Assembly (NCBI GenBank): GCA_030374805.1
Contig: JARGSG010000101.1
Coordinates: 62,001 to 126,000, forward strand
Source: Gracilaria gracilis
Taxonomy: Eukaryota; Rhodophyta; Florideophyceae; Gracilariales; Gracilariaceae
Direction: 5' to 3'
Length of the DNA: 64,000 nt
The translations under genes and the position numbers were made by a program. Shown here piece after piece: positions 20,352-31,102 of this stretch; position 1 is the stretch's first letter, and the number at the start of each line of letters is the position of its first letter. The notes beneath the pieces are model-generated. The model was not told where the DNA came from and made no database searches. It saw nothing but the letters and a program-made list of their open reading frames with translations.

Positions 20352-21256
20352 TGTTGGATGTCATGCTGTCACTGACATCAAGCTGTTCTTATGTGACAAG
20401 TCTAGAATGGTACCTTGGTATGTGAAACTATGACTGATGTCGTTCTGTACGCTCTACTGTGTTGGATGGTGGAAGAGCCACCTTTGGATGAACGTTGCAG
20501 ATGTGGTGCTGTGTCGAATATCAAGCTGTTCAGATGGGTTCGTACAGACAGACTGTACACGAGGACACGTTGTCTAGAGTGGTCGTGGTGCACAGTGTGC
20601 ACATGTAGCAATGTGGATACTTGGTACATGGGGCACGAGTGTTGACACTGTTGAGTGGTTGACATCATGTTCGGGTAGTGCTGCATGCACATGTATGTAT
20701 CTGGATGCATGGAACTTGTTGGCTGTGTTTGGTTCACGTCATATGGTTTACAGGTACTTGTTGCTGACGTGTGACTCGGTGAGCCTAGAAATACATATTA
20801 TGGCGTCGTGTACTGATTACAGGTTGCAGGCAACAGGTGCGGGTGTTTGTGTATGGATTGTCGTGGTCTGGTCATTATGGTGCGCTTTCGTATTGTGTGT
20901 ATGCACTGTCATGGATGCGCATGGTTGCACATTGTTGTACATTGTTGTACATTGTTGTGCAATATTGTACGGAATTTTTTTGCACTGCTGTGCACTGCTG
21001 TGCACTGTTGTGCCTTGTTACTTGTAAGCTGTCATGAATTGTGGCAGCGTTACCATGTCATGTTAGAAGATAATTGGTAGTATTGAGTGTCCCTGCTTAG
21101 TGGCTTAGGTTTTACTCAGAGTTGGAGTTGTTCGGTGGTGCGACGAAGAAGTGCTATATAAGTTGTGAGCTAAGCATCTCCAAGTAAATCCCAGCCAGAG
21201 CTGGCGAACTTCCCTTGCCCCCCCTCAACTTTCCCTTCCAGCTATAACCTTTATCA
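20352..21256 (+). repeat. LTR of element D, second copy
   Basis: 905 bp, closely matching 19119-20053. Most of the length difference is the smaller number of 10-bp repeat units (about three against six). It ends cctttatca. The expected primer site does not follow; copia coding sequence on the other strand begins instead, so the neighbourhood is rearranged. Confidence 0.83.
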
Positions 21257-22016
21257 ACATCAACACTTGGGAGTCGGAGCATGGGTGGCCTTTCGTACTA
21301 CACACGAGCCACACACATCCAGATTCTGAGCCAAATCCACATACACTCCTGATTCAACCTCATAACGAGCCATCTGCTTCATGCCTTCTACATTCACATG
21401 AGCCATTCGAGCATGCCAAAGAGACAGATCTGACACAAGGGCGCTGTCCACATCTGTACGCTGTTCTGCTGCACTGCGAAGGTAGTACAGGCCTTTGAAA
21501 CGGCACCCGGAGGCAACCACTTTCGACCCTTTGTAAACACATACCCTCTCTCTTTCAAACACTACCTTGCAGCCCAAATCACAGATCGCCGATACTGAAA
21601 GCAGGTGGTACCGTAAGGATGGCACGTGCACCACCTGTTTCAGTTTGCACTTACGTTTGGCGCCTTCCACAGTCAGATCAAGCTCCACACTATCGCGACC
21701 CACAGACTCTAGTTTGGAACCATTGCCAATACTCACGCCAGAGGACACCTTGCTCTCATACGTTTGGAACATTGAGTCATCATACGTCATGTGTGCAGTC
21801 GCACCGGAGTCAATAATCCCGTCACTGTTAGTAGCCTTATCGGTACCTGTCGCAATGAGAAAAACAAAGTCAGAATCGTCGCCACTCGCACCAAGCTCAC
21901 AGCTGAGCCCGGTATTCACACTGGGGTGAGCAGCATCGACCTGATTCTTGTTAGCCCCATCACGTTGTCTCTTGTAACAGTTCTTCTGGATATGACCCTT
22001 CTTGCCACAATAGTAA
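21257..22016 (-). pseudogene. Copia fragment E: end of gag, protease, start of integrase
   Basis: Minus-strand copia polyprotein fragment. In order it has a zinc knuckle (YYYCGKKGHIQKNCYK), a protease active-site block (GIIDSGATAHMTYDDSMF), and the GAG-pre-integrase motif (LSLWHARMAHVNVEGMKQM, with CGSCVVRKAT). It differs from families A and C in this region and belongs to another copia family. It is cut by LTR-D on one side and by a LINE on the other. It is a fossil fragment. Confidence 0.85.
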
Positions 22017-23695
22017 TACAAGAAAGGCGACATCTCGGTACCATCCAACTACCGACCGATCTCTATTCTGTCGCACTTGCGTAAAGCAATTTCGGCTGCA
22101 TTAAACTCGATCGTGATGAACAATATCGAGTTTCATGAGTACCAGTATGGGTTCTCAAAGTACAATGGAACAGAACAGTCGATTGTGGAGGTGAGTAACA
22201 TCATCACAAACGGCCACTCGCGTGTGGCAGTACTGGATCTAACGAAGGCGTACGACAAAGTTAACCGAAAACTATTGTCGCAAGTGTGCGCATCCAGGCT
22301 ACAACCGAAGCATGCGGCAATGACTACTTTGCTGCTGCAACCAGTCAACGCTTTCATAAATGAAAATTGGAAAGATGAACAAGTACAAATGACTCTTGGA
22401 GTGCCTCAAGGTGACCCATTCAGCTGTACATTGTTCAACATGTATATTGATTCCATGCTATATCGAGTGCAGGAGGTGCCATATCATGTGTCGGATCGAG
22501 GTGCAAGTGCATTTGCCGACGATGTGATTCTGATGGCGAAGACTGATAGCGGGCTGCAACTACTGCTAGACATATGCAGTAGTTGGGGCAAAGAAATGCA
22601 AATGCCGTGGAACACTGCAAACGGCAAGTCGATAGTACTGCAACTGCCTGCAGACCAAAATCAGTCTGCAATATTCACACTTGCTGGTGATAAGCTGAGG
22701 CGTGGTACGTAGTGCAGTATATCTGGGGGTGTCTCTAACCACCAATGGAGTAACAGCCGACAAGCACATGGAACGCGTACAAAATGCTCAACGTCGATTG
22801 GGAAGCCTAGCCGGTGCTGGTCTGCACCGGAATGGATTTGATACGCGCAGCTGTGTGAGTTTGTACCGCGCATTCGTGAGGTCGATTTACGAATATGCGT
22901 TGCATCTTGTACCGCTCACGTCTCATTTGGAAATGGCGATAGTGAAGCTTGAAGCAACGTTCTTCAAACTGATTCTTGGAAAAATGGCATCTCGGTTTGG
23001 AACATATCGGGTGCCGATGATGCGTGCACTTTGTCGTTTAGAGTCTGCGGCTCTGCGACGAATTGTGTTCGCCTCCAAACGTCTACGGCATTATCAATCG
23101 TGTCGTGAGACGGCATTGAACCTTGAATTGGAACACAGATCGCGACAGTTGAAGGTGAACCGGGCATGTCGGCAGCTGTCGCTGTATAATGCACATCCTT
23201 CAATTTCAGCACTACGAGCTGAAATTGATAATGTGTGTACAAAAGGAATAGGAAGAATACGGGATGCGGAGTGGAAACTTGCCTCGGCAAGACGCGTTCG
23301 CAAAATCCCGTGTGCTGCGAATGGAAAATACCCACCCGTTCTTCGGTTGCGCAAAGTTTCGCACCGAATGATGGGTATCCGATTGGTACTTCAATGAGTT
23401 CCCAGCGAACCCAATGGAGGCACGTGATGTACTTGGGCACGAGTACTGGAAGTACGGAAGACTGAAGGTACTACTCGGAATGGAAGATTGGTCACCTGGA
23501 GAGAGACAGGAGGCGACCGAAATACTAGAGGTATTGGAAGAAGCACAGTTGTAAATCTGTGCTATAAGTAGTAAGAATGATTGCGTTGGTTCGTAATTGA
23601 CCAAGTTAGTTTACACCTTGACAGTGTTACCCTGCTGCTCTTCATGGGACATTGGAAACACTATAAATAAAAAGCAATTGATTGAAAAAAAAAAA
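22017..23695 (+). mobile_element. 5'-truncated LINE, RT to poly(A)
   Basis: Starts inside ORF2 at YKKGDISVPSNYRPISILSH and runs to an A-run at 23685-23695. RT blocks: LTKAYDKVNRKL (near 22240), LGVPQGDPFSCTLFNMYIDS (near 22400), SAFADDVILMAK (near 22510). One extra base near 22698 and another near 23383 shift the frame; without these the sequence is very close to the full-length copy at 32629-39006. The 3'UTR is about 130 bp. No clear target duplication is visible; the flanks are a copia fragment and an LTR-D fragment. Confidence 0.88.
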
Positions 23696-23947
23696 TGTGC
23701 ACACTGTGCACCACGACCACTCTAGACAACGTGTCCTCGTGTACAGTCTGTCTGTACGAACCCATCTGAACAGCTTGATATTCGACACAGCACCACATCT
23801 GCAACGTTCATCCAAAGGTGGCTCTTCCACCATCCAACACAGTGGAGCGTACAGAACGACATCAGTCATAGTTTCACATACCAAGGTACCATTCTAGACT
23901 TGTCACATGTGAACAGCTTGATGTCAGTGACAGCATGACATCCAACA
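23696..23947 (-). repeat. LTR-D 5' fragment, inverted
   Basis: Reverse complement of the first about 252 bp of LTR-D (compare 20352-20603). It ends exactly at the LTR terminus (catccaaca) and is followed by an LTR-A fragment. The same junction occurs in opposite orientation at 20351/20352. Confidence 0.85.
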
Positions 23948-24183
23948 GATGTATGGATGTGGTCGAGTGCCTGTCAGTCCCTCAAGGGTGCTCCAAGTAC
24001 TTGGAATACAAAGTTGCAGGGGAGCCTGGGCACTTTTGGGCACCCTCATGAAAAAAGCGCATATGCGTGTCTCCGCGAAACCAACGTGATACTGCAATAT
24101 GATTGGCTACTGCAAATGGCTACATACAACGTGATTTGCACAAGTGGAACGTGTTGTATGGAGCGAGAAGCGCAGATGGTACA
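23948..24183 (+). repeat. LTR-A fragment fused to family C pol
   Basis: About 236 bp of the LTR-A start (gatgtatggatgtggtcgag onward), then an abrupt switch to family C reverse transcriptase sequence. The junction has a 3-base overlap (aca, 24181-24183) present in both parents, as in template switching or end joining. With 23696-23947 it forms the right arm of the inverted duplication. Confidence 0.85.
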
Positions 24184-24988
24184 GCCGCTTTACATCGAGG
24201 GAGTGCTACTCCGATTCGGACTGCAAAACTCCAAGCCAGCTCCTAGTCCAATGCTGGAGTCGTTTTTCTCATCACTAGCCGCGGAGGAAGACAAGACTCC
24301 GCGGGACGTACAACTATATCAGCAGATGATTGGATCCTTGCTGTACTTGGCAGTGCGCACGAGACTTGATATTCTTGCTCCAGTCCTTATCCTTGCACGA
24401 TTCCAGAACGCTCCCACAGCATACTGTCACAGAGCTGCGAAGCGAGTACTACGGTACCTGCGTGGGACGGTTGTCCATGGGTTGCTCTACCGACCTGGAT
24501 CTCTGGACTTGAACGGCTTTGTGGACTCAGACTATGCTGGTGACACTACTGATCGTAAGTCAATGTCCGGATATGTGATCAAACTGGGATCAGTCACTTG
24601 CTTCTTCGGTGCGAGAAAGCAAGCATCGATTGCGCTCTCCACTGGAGAAGCGGAGTACTACGCGTTGACCATGGCTGCTCAAGAAGTTATCTGGATATCG
24701 CGAGTGCTTCGGGAGAGCGGCTTTGATGTGAACGAGAAGGTCCCCATTCGCTCGGACAATCAATGTGCCATAGATTGGGCTGCTGGTGAGCGATGCCCTT
24801 CTTGACGTGCCAAACACATTGACGTGAAGCTTCATTTCATCAGACATATGATGAAGGACAATGTCATTGCTGTTGACTATGTTCCTAGTGAGCTAAACGA
24901 TGCTGATATCCTAACCAAACCGCTGAAACCTGCAAGAATACTTGCAATTATCAAAAGAATTGGACTTGGACAGGGACTCGAGGAGGAA
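24184..24988 (+). pseudogene. Copia C' fragment: end of RT and RNase H
   Basis: 3' end of a family C polyprotein, nearly identical to 42126-42932. It shows the RNase H blocks (DSDYAGDTTDRKSMSGY, LSTGEAEYYALTMAAQE, NQCAIDWAAGE) and the tract gaggaggaa before the LTR at 24989. It belongs to a second, truncated family C element that shares its 3' LTR with the 5' LTR of element C. It is broken. Confidence 0.85.
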
Positions 24989-25700
24989 TGTTGATGTTGG
25001 GACATGGTCGAGTGCCGGTCAGTCCTACAGGTTGGTCTCGGACTACTTGGAAGCAAAGTTGCAGGGGACGATGGGCACTTTGGGGTACCCTCTTCGCAAG
25101 AGCGCATATGCGCCTCTGCTCAACCCCAACGTGAAACGGCAATATGATTGGCTACTGCAAATGCTCTTGTGCAACGTGGTGTCTAAGTGCCATGGATTGT
25201 ATGGAGAGTTATGGTGGTATGGGCCAAGTGGAGCTCTGTGATTGGACGAGGCTTAGAGTAGTACACTGACTATGCAGATAGCGAGGATGTGCTTTCCTAG
25301 GCTGGAATGGGCGGTTTTGCATGCAATATGCGATTCTGGGATGCGCAAGGCGGTTGGAGTGCCACCATGCAAATTGATGATTTTTTAGATCTGGTTCTGA
25401 ATCAAAGGACTGGCAATGGATTTATAGTGTTGATTGATTTAGTTATTTGAAATTGTTGTACTCTAGTTTGCGCGCGCTTTCCGTGTACAACTGCACACAC
25501 GTGCAACTTGTAATGACCGCCGTCGTCGCTTGCTGCGACGACGGTGAAGCGTGCGCTAGGGTATTTTTAGGTTGCGATCGACGACCCTCGAGTAAACGGG
25601 TCGACCCAAGGCCGTCAACCTTCACTTGTTTTACTTTCTCTTTCTTCAATATCCATCTCTAGTTACTTCCCTTTCTACCCTACCTGCGTGCGTATCGTTA
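24989..25700 (+). repeat. Family C LTR shared by two tandem elements
   Basis: 712 bp, TGTTGATGTTGGG to cgtatcgtta. A family C 3' end lies immediately left and a family C primer site and leader immediately right. It therefore serves as 3' LTR of one copy and 5' LTR of the next, the product of unequal LTR recombination. It carries the GCGCATATGCGC core, the inverted CCAAT box and a 10-bp hairpin (25520-25544). Confidence 0.88.
25520..25544 (+). promoter_or_regulatory. Strong hairpin in LTR-C
   Basis: Perfect 10-bp arms CCGTCGTCGC/GCGACGACGG with a 5-base loop (ttgct). It is present in every family C LTR here, also inverted near 17360 and 27833. At the same place LTR-A has a shorter version (GTCGC tggct GCGAC). 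It may be a structured part of the R region of the transcript; its role is not known. Confidence 0.6.
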
Positions 25701-25714
25701 GGTTATGGGCCCAG
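25701..25714 (+). promoter_or_regulatory. Primer-binding site of element C, half tRNA-iMet type
   Basis: GGTTATGGGCCCAG directly after the LTR, identical to the sites of families A and B. Confidence 0.88.
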
Positions 25715-26706
25715 AGCGTCGACAACTTGCAGACGTCGCGCTCATTTCTTACTTACTACTTTTCTTTGGAAGTTTTTTTATCTGCGTTAGAGTACCCCGC
25801 TGTTTTCTTTCTGGCGAATGGTGAACACATATCGCGTTTGTTAGTATAGTAACCCGCCGGCTCGAGACAAGGGAGACAGCAAATCCTGCTCTGCGTCCGT
25901 GGAGTACGGAGGTCGATGAAACGGGCTTGGAAGCCTAGGAGCGACCGTACTGCGCCGAAAGACCGAGCTACTTTCTCGTAAGAGACCAGCAAGGGTTCAA
26001 CTGGGGAACGTGTATCTCGACTAATACCCTCCTTGGAACGTCTCGTAGGGACTAACAGCGCCTCGCTCTGAAGTACGCAGAGCTTGGCAGGTGATCAAAT
26101 CGTGCCTCACCCGGAGAGAGTGACCGGGGACCAGGAGTTCGGACCCACAGGGTAGCAGAGGTAGTTTCTCCTGTCAGTGCGCCCGCCTAAGAAGTTTCAT
26201 CATCATTCCGGGTTCGAGTTGTACCTCACCCGTGAGCTTGCTCTAGGCGTCGAGTCTCCGAACTCCGCCTGTGATCGCGTACGGGACGCGTCCCGACGAG
26301 CGCTGCAGACTACCCCCACAGTCTCCGCTGGCGTCCTCGTTGTTGAGTGTTGAGCTTGAATCCACTCCAGCTCCTCCTTTACTTGCTTGTGGGGATGCGG
26401 CATTGCATCCTTCACTCTGCCCTTTCTGTTCCGAGTTGGTTGTCTCTCACCCGTGAGTATACACCAAGCGTCGAGTTCCACTCCGCTTGTGATCGCGTAC
26501 TGGACGCGTCCAGACGAGCGTTGCAGACTTCGTTACAGAGTCTCCGTTGGCGTCCCCGCTGTTTAGTGTTGAGTCCTTACTCCACTCCAGCCCTACCCTC
26601 CTCTGTGAAGGAAGAATTGTTTCCCTCACGCCGCTTCTCTGATTCCTTCGTTTCTCTTCTACTCGTGAAATCCCTTGTACTGGATTTGGTAACTCTGTTT
26701 TGGAAC
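25715..26706 (+). promoter_or_regulatory. Structured leader of element C with an internal duplication
   Basis: Non-coding. It has the CCCGG/CCGGG hairpin (26110-26128) of the other families. A block of about 160 bp is present twice (about 26224-26390 and 26448-26610). Each copy starts with a CTCAC/GTGAG hairpin and carries a 14-bp palindrome, CGGGACGCGTCCCG at 26282-26295 and CTGGACGCGTCCAG at 26500-26513. The centre GACGCGTC is constant and the outer bases change in pairs. Confidence 0.65.
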
Positions 26707-27664
26707 ATGTCGGACTCGGAAGTTGAGTCTGAAACCAACTCTGGTGTCAAGATCCCACGCTTTCATGGTAAGCGTGGGGAAGATTATACCCTTTGGCGCC
26801 ATCGCCTTCGTGCCGCATGCCGAATCAAAGGTGTCTTGAACGTTGTGGTATCGAGTTCAGAGCAATCCTCATCAGCTGCTACAACCCAAGGTACGGCTCC
26901 AAGTAGCTCTCAAAGCAGCTCTCGTATCATGGTGAAACGGGAGAAAGCATGTGCTATCATTATTTGTGCACTTGGTGATTCTCCTCTACGAGTTGTAATG
27001 GATGTTGATGATGATCCGGGACGCATGCTTGAACTGCTCAATGCACGCTACGCCTCCAATCGCACTGTCTCTCGGATCGCAGTGCAAACGCAACTATTCC
27101 GTATGCCATACAATGGTCAGAACATGTCAGAAGACGTGGACCAGTTCACTGCCCTGTTCTCGCAGTTCGATCGCATGGGCAAGGACGCTGCTATTCCGGA
27201 ATCTCAAAAGGCGCCGATGCTGCTTGCTTCTATTGACCCCAGCTGCTCATTGGAGTCCACGGCAGCCGCACTTCGCACCAAGGACATATCTGATCTTACT
27301 TGGGACTATGTTGCAACAACTCTAATTGACGAGTACAATGCACGACAGATGGTTTCGGGAAGTTCTGGTCGCACTCGCACTCGCAAGAAAGGCAAGACCA
27401 AGGGATCTGGAAGCTTCAAATCCTCTTCCGCCCCTGTCAGTCTAGACCATAAGGACGGTAACAACTCAGATGGTCACACCCACAAAGAGTTTTCAGGGCG
27501 TGTGTACGCTGCGGCTGCCAAAAATGGTTACCATTGTACCTTCTGTGATCGTGATGGACACAGTGTTGATAGATGTCACATGAACCCTGACAACCCTGAC
27601 AACCACTTGCCCAAGAGCATTCTTGACAAGTTGAAGGTGAGGTCTTAGGATAAACCCGGAAGTT
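26707..27664 (+). pseudogene. Gag of copia element C
   Basis: Starts at the ATG at 26707 (MSDSEVESETNSGVKIPRFH), parallel to element A gag and about 75-80 % similar. It contains the UBN2-like gag region (EDYTLWRHRLRAACRIKG, then YNGQNMSEDVDQFTALFSQ), a basic stretch (RKKGKTKGSG), and a CX2CX4HX4C zinc knuckle near 27537 (CTFCDRDGHSVDRC). It is interrupted shortly after by an inverted solo LTR with target duplication ccaag. The element is broken. Confidence 0.85.
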
Positions 27665-27669
27665 CCAAG

Positions 27670-28383
27670 TAACGTTACGCACGCAGGTAGGGTAGAAAGG
27701 GAAGTAACTAGAGATGGATATTGAAGAAAGAGAAAGTAAAACAAGTGAAGGTTGACGGCCTTGGGTCGACCCATTTACTCGAGGGTCGTCGATTGCAACC
27801 TACAAATACCCTAGTGCGCGCTTCACCGTCGTCGCAGCAAGCGACGACGGCGGTCGTTACAAGTTGCACGTGTGTGCAGTTGTACACGGAAAGCGCGCGC
27901 AAACTAGAGTACAACAATTTCAAATAACTAAATCAATCAACACTACAAATCCATTGCCAGTCCTTTGATTCAGAACCAGATCTAAAAAATCATCAATTTG
28001 CATGGCGGCACTACAACCGCCTTGCGCAGCCCAGAATCGCATATTGCATGCAAAACCGCCCATTCCAGCCTAGGAAAGCACATCCTCGCTATCTGCATAG
28101 TCAGTGTACTACTCTAAGCCTCGTCCAATCACAGAGCTCCACTTGGCCCATGCCACCATAACTCTCCATACAATCCATGGCACTTGTAGACACCACGTTG
28201 CACAAGGACATTTGCAGTAGCCAATCATATTGCCGTTTCACGTTGGGGTTGAGCAGAGGCGCATATGCGCTTTTGCGAAGAGGGTGCCCAAAAGTGCCCA
28301 TCGTCCCCTGCAACTTTGCTTCCAAGTAGTCCGAGACGAACCTGAGGAACTGACAGGCACTCGACCATGTCCCAACATCAACA
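27670..28383 (-). repeat. Solo LTR-C inserted in element C, inverted
   Basis: 714 bp, reverse complement of LTR-C, flanked by ccaag at 27665-27669 and 28384-28388. A family C element inserted into a relative in opposite orientation and later lost its interior by LTR recombination. It is the second inverted solo LTR-C in the window. Confidence 0.93.
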
Positions 28384-28388
28384 CCAAG

Positions 28389-30025
28389 CCATCGACAAGG
28401 TCGTCCGGCAAGTCCTCAAAGATTGAATCGCAGGGATGTCCGTGGAGAAGTCTACCGTACTGCCACCCGCAGAGAGGGTTATGGACACATATGCAGACAG
28501 TGGTGCAACATCGCACTTCTTTTTCCCAAGTCTGTATTTGTCCCCAGTTCGTTGCATGAAGTTAACGAACGAACCATATTGCTGGCTGATAAGTCTACTG
28601 TGACTGCTACACAAAGAGGTGATGTCATACTACCGTTCGAGAATGCGAACTTGCGTCTCACAGACGCACTCTTGGTTCCTGATCTCGAATATAACTTGGT
28701 GTCTGTGGGACGCATGGCTGACAAGGGCATCGAGTCTTTCTTCCGCGCGCGTGATGTTCGTCTCACGCATGTGGATGGGTTTGTTATTGGATGCGGTCAA
28801 AGAGATAAACGGTCAGGTTTGTACACTCTGCCTGATCCACTCACGAAAGTTAACTCTAAGCATGCCCTTTCTGCACGCGACAATGACTTGGCTCAACTAT
28901 GGCATCGACGACTTGCGCATATCAACCCAAGAGACTTGCAGGTTGTGCACAAGTATGCCAATGGAGTGCCGAAGCTGGCTCAAATGGAGGAGGTCTGTCG
29001 CCCATGCCGACTTGGAAAGGCCCACAAACTTCCGTTCTTAGGCAAGTTTGATCGTGCCACTGGTGTCGGAGACATTGTGCACTCTGATATCCTAGGGCCC
29101 TTGCTCCCGTCATTTCCAGATCACTTCCAATACGCGACACCATTCATTGATGAACACTCTAGGTATGCATTAATAGGGTTTATGGTACACCGAAGTGAAC
29201 TTGCAGAGTATATGCGGCTGTAGCACAGAAGCTCCAGCAGCTTGGAGGAGCTCAAATTGCCAAAGTGCACTCAGATAATGCGGAAGAGTACATTGCTCTG
29301 CAGGAGAACTCTGCAAACGGTCTCCAAGGAACCTCGTTTTCACCTCCGTACACCCCTGAGCACAATGCAATAGCAGAGCGCATTAATCGCACAATGGAGG
29401 AAGCTGCTCGAGCGTTGTTGCTGCAGGCCAATCTGCCAGAATGTTTATGACCGTATGCGTTGAAGCACGTTATATATGTGCGCAACAGAGTTCCCCACTC
29501 TACCACTGGATCCACTCCGTACTTTCTTGTAACTGATTCCACACCTTCTTTGAAGAATGTTCGAGTGTTTGGGTGTGCGGCGTACGTACTAAAGATGAAC
29601 CCGGACACCAAGTTCGAGTCTCGTGCACTTGAAGGGGTGTACTTGCAGACTCTTGAGCATGGTGTCTACGATGTTCTAGTAACAGATGAAGATGAGATAC
29701 CACGTATTATCAAGTCTCGACATGTGACGTTTGATGAGTCATCCTTCCCTGGTGCGTCCTATCTGACGGGCTACATGGATGATGAGATCGCTTCTGATGA
29801 AGACTTCAGTTGCAACTCGGAATGCAAGAGTGACAGCGAGCACTCCGGTGAAATTTGAATTGACGAAGTGGTCGACGATGATGTTGGTTCTGAACTGCAG
29901 GAAAGTCATGCACCTGAATTGCACACTGATAGTACGGATGAAGCTGATGATGTCGATGATAATGAACTCACTGGTAGTGAGAGTGCTGACGACAACCAGG
30001 ATGAACCCACCATGAAAGAGCCTAA
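28389..30025 (+). pseudogene. Protease and integrase region of copia element C
   Basis: Copia protease neighbourhood, then ENANLRLTDALLVPDLEYNL, the GAG-pre-integrase motif (LAQLWHRRLAHINPRDLQVV, with CRPCRLGKAHKLPF), the integrase core (DILGPLLPSFPDHFQYATPF, then SPPYTPEHNAIAERINRTME), and the start of the acidic linker. It matches element A gag-pol closely. It ends where element B inserted (target cctaa at 30021-30025). The region is broken in several places. Confidence 0.85.
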
Positions 30026-30824
30026 TGTTGGATGTTGACCTAGTGCTGTCACTGAAACCAAAAGTGCAGGGGAGCATGGGCTGTTTTGGAGGGTGCTGCT
30101 GGAAAAGCGCATATGCGCTTTTGTGCAAACTCAACGTGAAACTGGCTTCTGATTGGCTACTGCAAATGTGCACATGCAACGTACTGTGTACAAGTGTTAT
30201 GGCATTACTGGGTTGTTCTGGGCTACACGTGTGTAGCTAGCACAGATGGTATGCTGGACAGTATGCACAGTTATGTACGTGGACATGTTGAACACATTGA
30301 TGCAACTTGGTGCACTATGGTGATGAGTCAGGTACAGTCATGAGGATTACACGAACACTGTGGTAACATGTTGTGGAACTTATGGCATTGAGTGAATTTG
30401 TGGTTACGTGGTACTTGGTGAGCTGGAGCATGCCCATATTGGTGTGGTGTACGGAATACAGTGTATTAGCACAATGTGGATTTGTGCATGGTCATCGTTA
30501 TGTGTAGGCACGTAACTTGTTGAGTAGGTACGTAACTTGTTGTGCACTGTTGTGCACTGTTGTGCCTTGTTAGTTGTAAGCTGTCATGAATTGTGGCAGT
30601 GTTACCATGTTATGTTAGATGATGATTGGTAGTATTGAGTGTCCCCGCTTGGTGGCTTAGGTTTTACTCCAAGTGGAAGTGAGCGGTAGTGCGACGACGT
30701 AGTGCTATATAAGTTGTGACAGAAGCACCTCCAAGTAAATCCGAGCCAGAGCTGGCGAACTTCCTGTGCATATCCCCACCTTCCCTTTGCATCAACCTTC
30801 CCTTCCCAGCTATAACCTCCATCA
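30026..30824 (+). repeat. 5' LTR of element B
   Basis: TGTTGGATGTTGACC to cctccatca. It contains the 20-bp perfect palindrome AAAAGCGCATATGCGCTTTT, an inverted CCAAT box in gattggctactgcaaat, two units of a 20-bp repeat (gtaacttgttgagtaggtac type, about 30506-30545), and a TATA box at 30705-30713. Confidence 0.93.
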
Positions 30825-31102
30825 GGTTATGGGCCCAGCTTTACGCTGTAGACCTTGGGTTCGAGTCCCAGAAGTGACATTTGACAAAGAGATTGTACAT
30901 GTGTACAGCAGAAGAGGAGTTACAGTGTGAGGGTAACGAGATCAGGTAGATCAGTTCTTCTGTAAGCTTTGTCCTTCGGCTTGGCAGTGAGCACAGGTCG
31001 AAGGGGAGTGTTGAAAGTTCAAATACATGAACTGCACGCCCTGTGTCACAAGAGAGCATAGCGCCAATAGCTCATCTGTTTTCTAATAGGTTATGGGCCC
31101 AG
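30825..31102 (+). mobile_element. Doubled primer site enclosing a TRIM-like segment
   Basis: GGTTATGGGCCCAGC occurs at 30825-30839 and again at 31089-31103. Between them lie about 170 bp, then a purine tract (gaaggggag) and an LTR-like start TGTTGAAAGTTC at 31009 running to 31088, directly before the second primer site. That order (primer site, short interior, purine tract, short LTR, primer site) resembles a miniature terminal-repeat element joined to LTR-B at the primer site. The related copy at 44732-44745 has a single primer site, so the segment is extra. A simple tandem duplication is the alternative. Confidence 0.45.

Noticed and set aside
26203-26629. Frames in the family C leader, and the extended N-terminus before gag
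   Set aside because: The leader is a duplicated structured region. The gag start at 26707 matches the start of element A gag, so upstream extension is not supported.
30839-30885. tRNA gene or SINE (gggttcgagtccc resembles a B box)
   Set aside because: No A box, acceptor stem or cloverleaf can be drawn around it. It lies inside the TRIM-like segment and is too short to support a Pol III gene.
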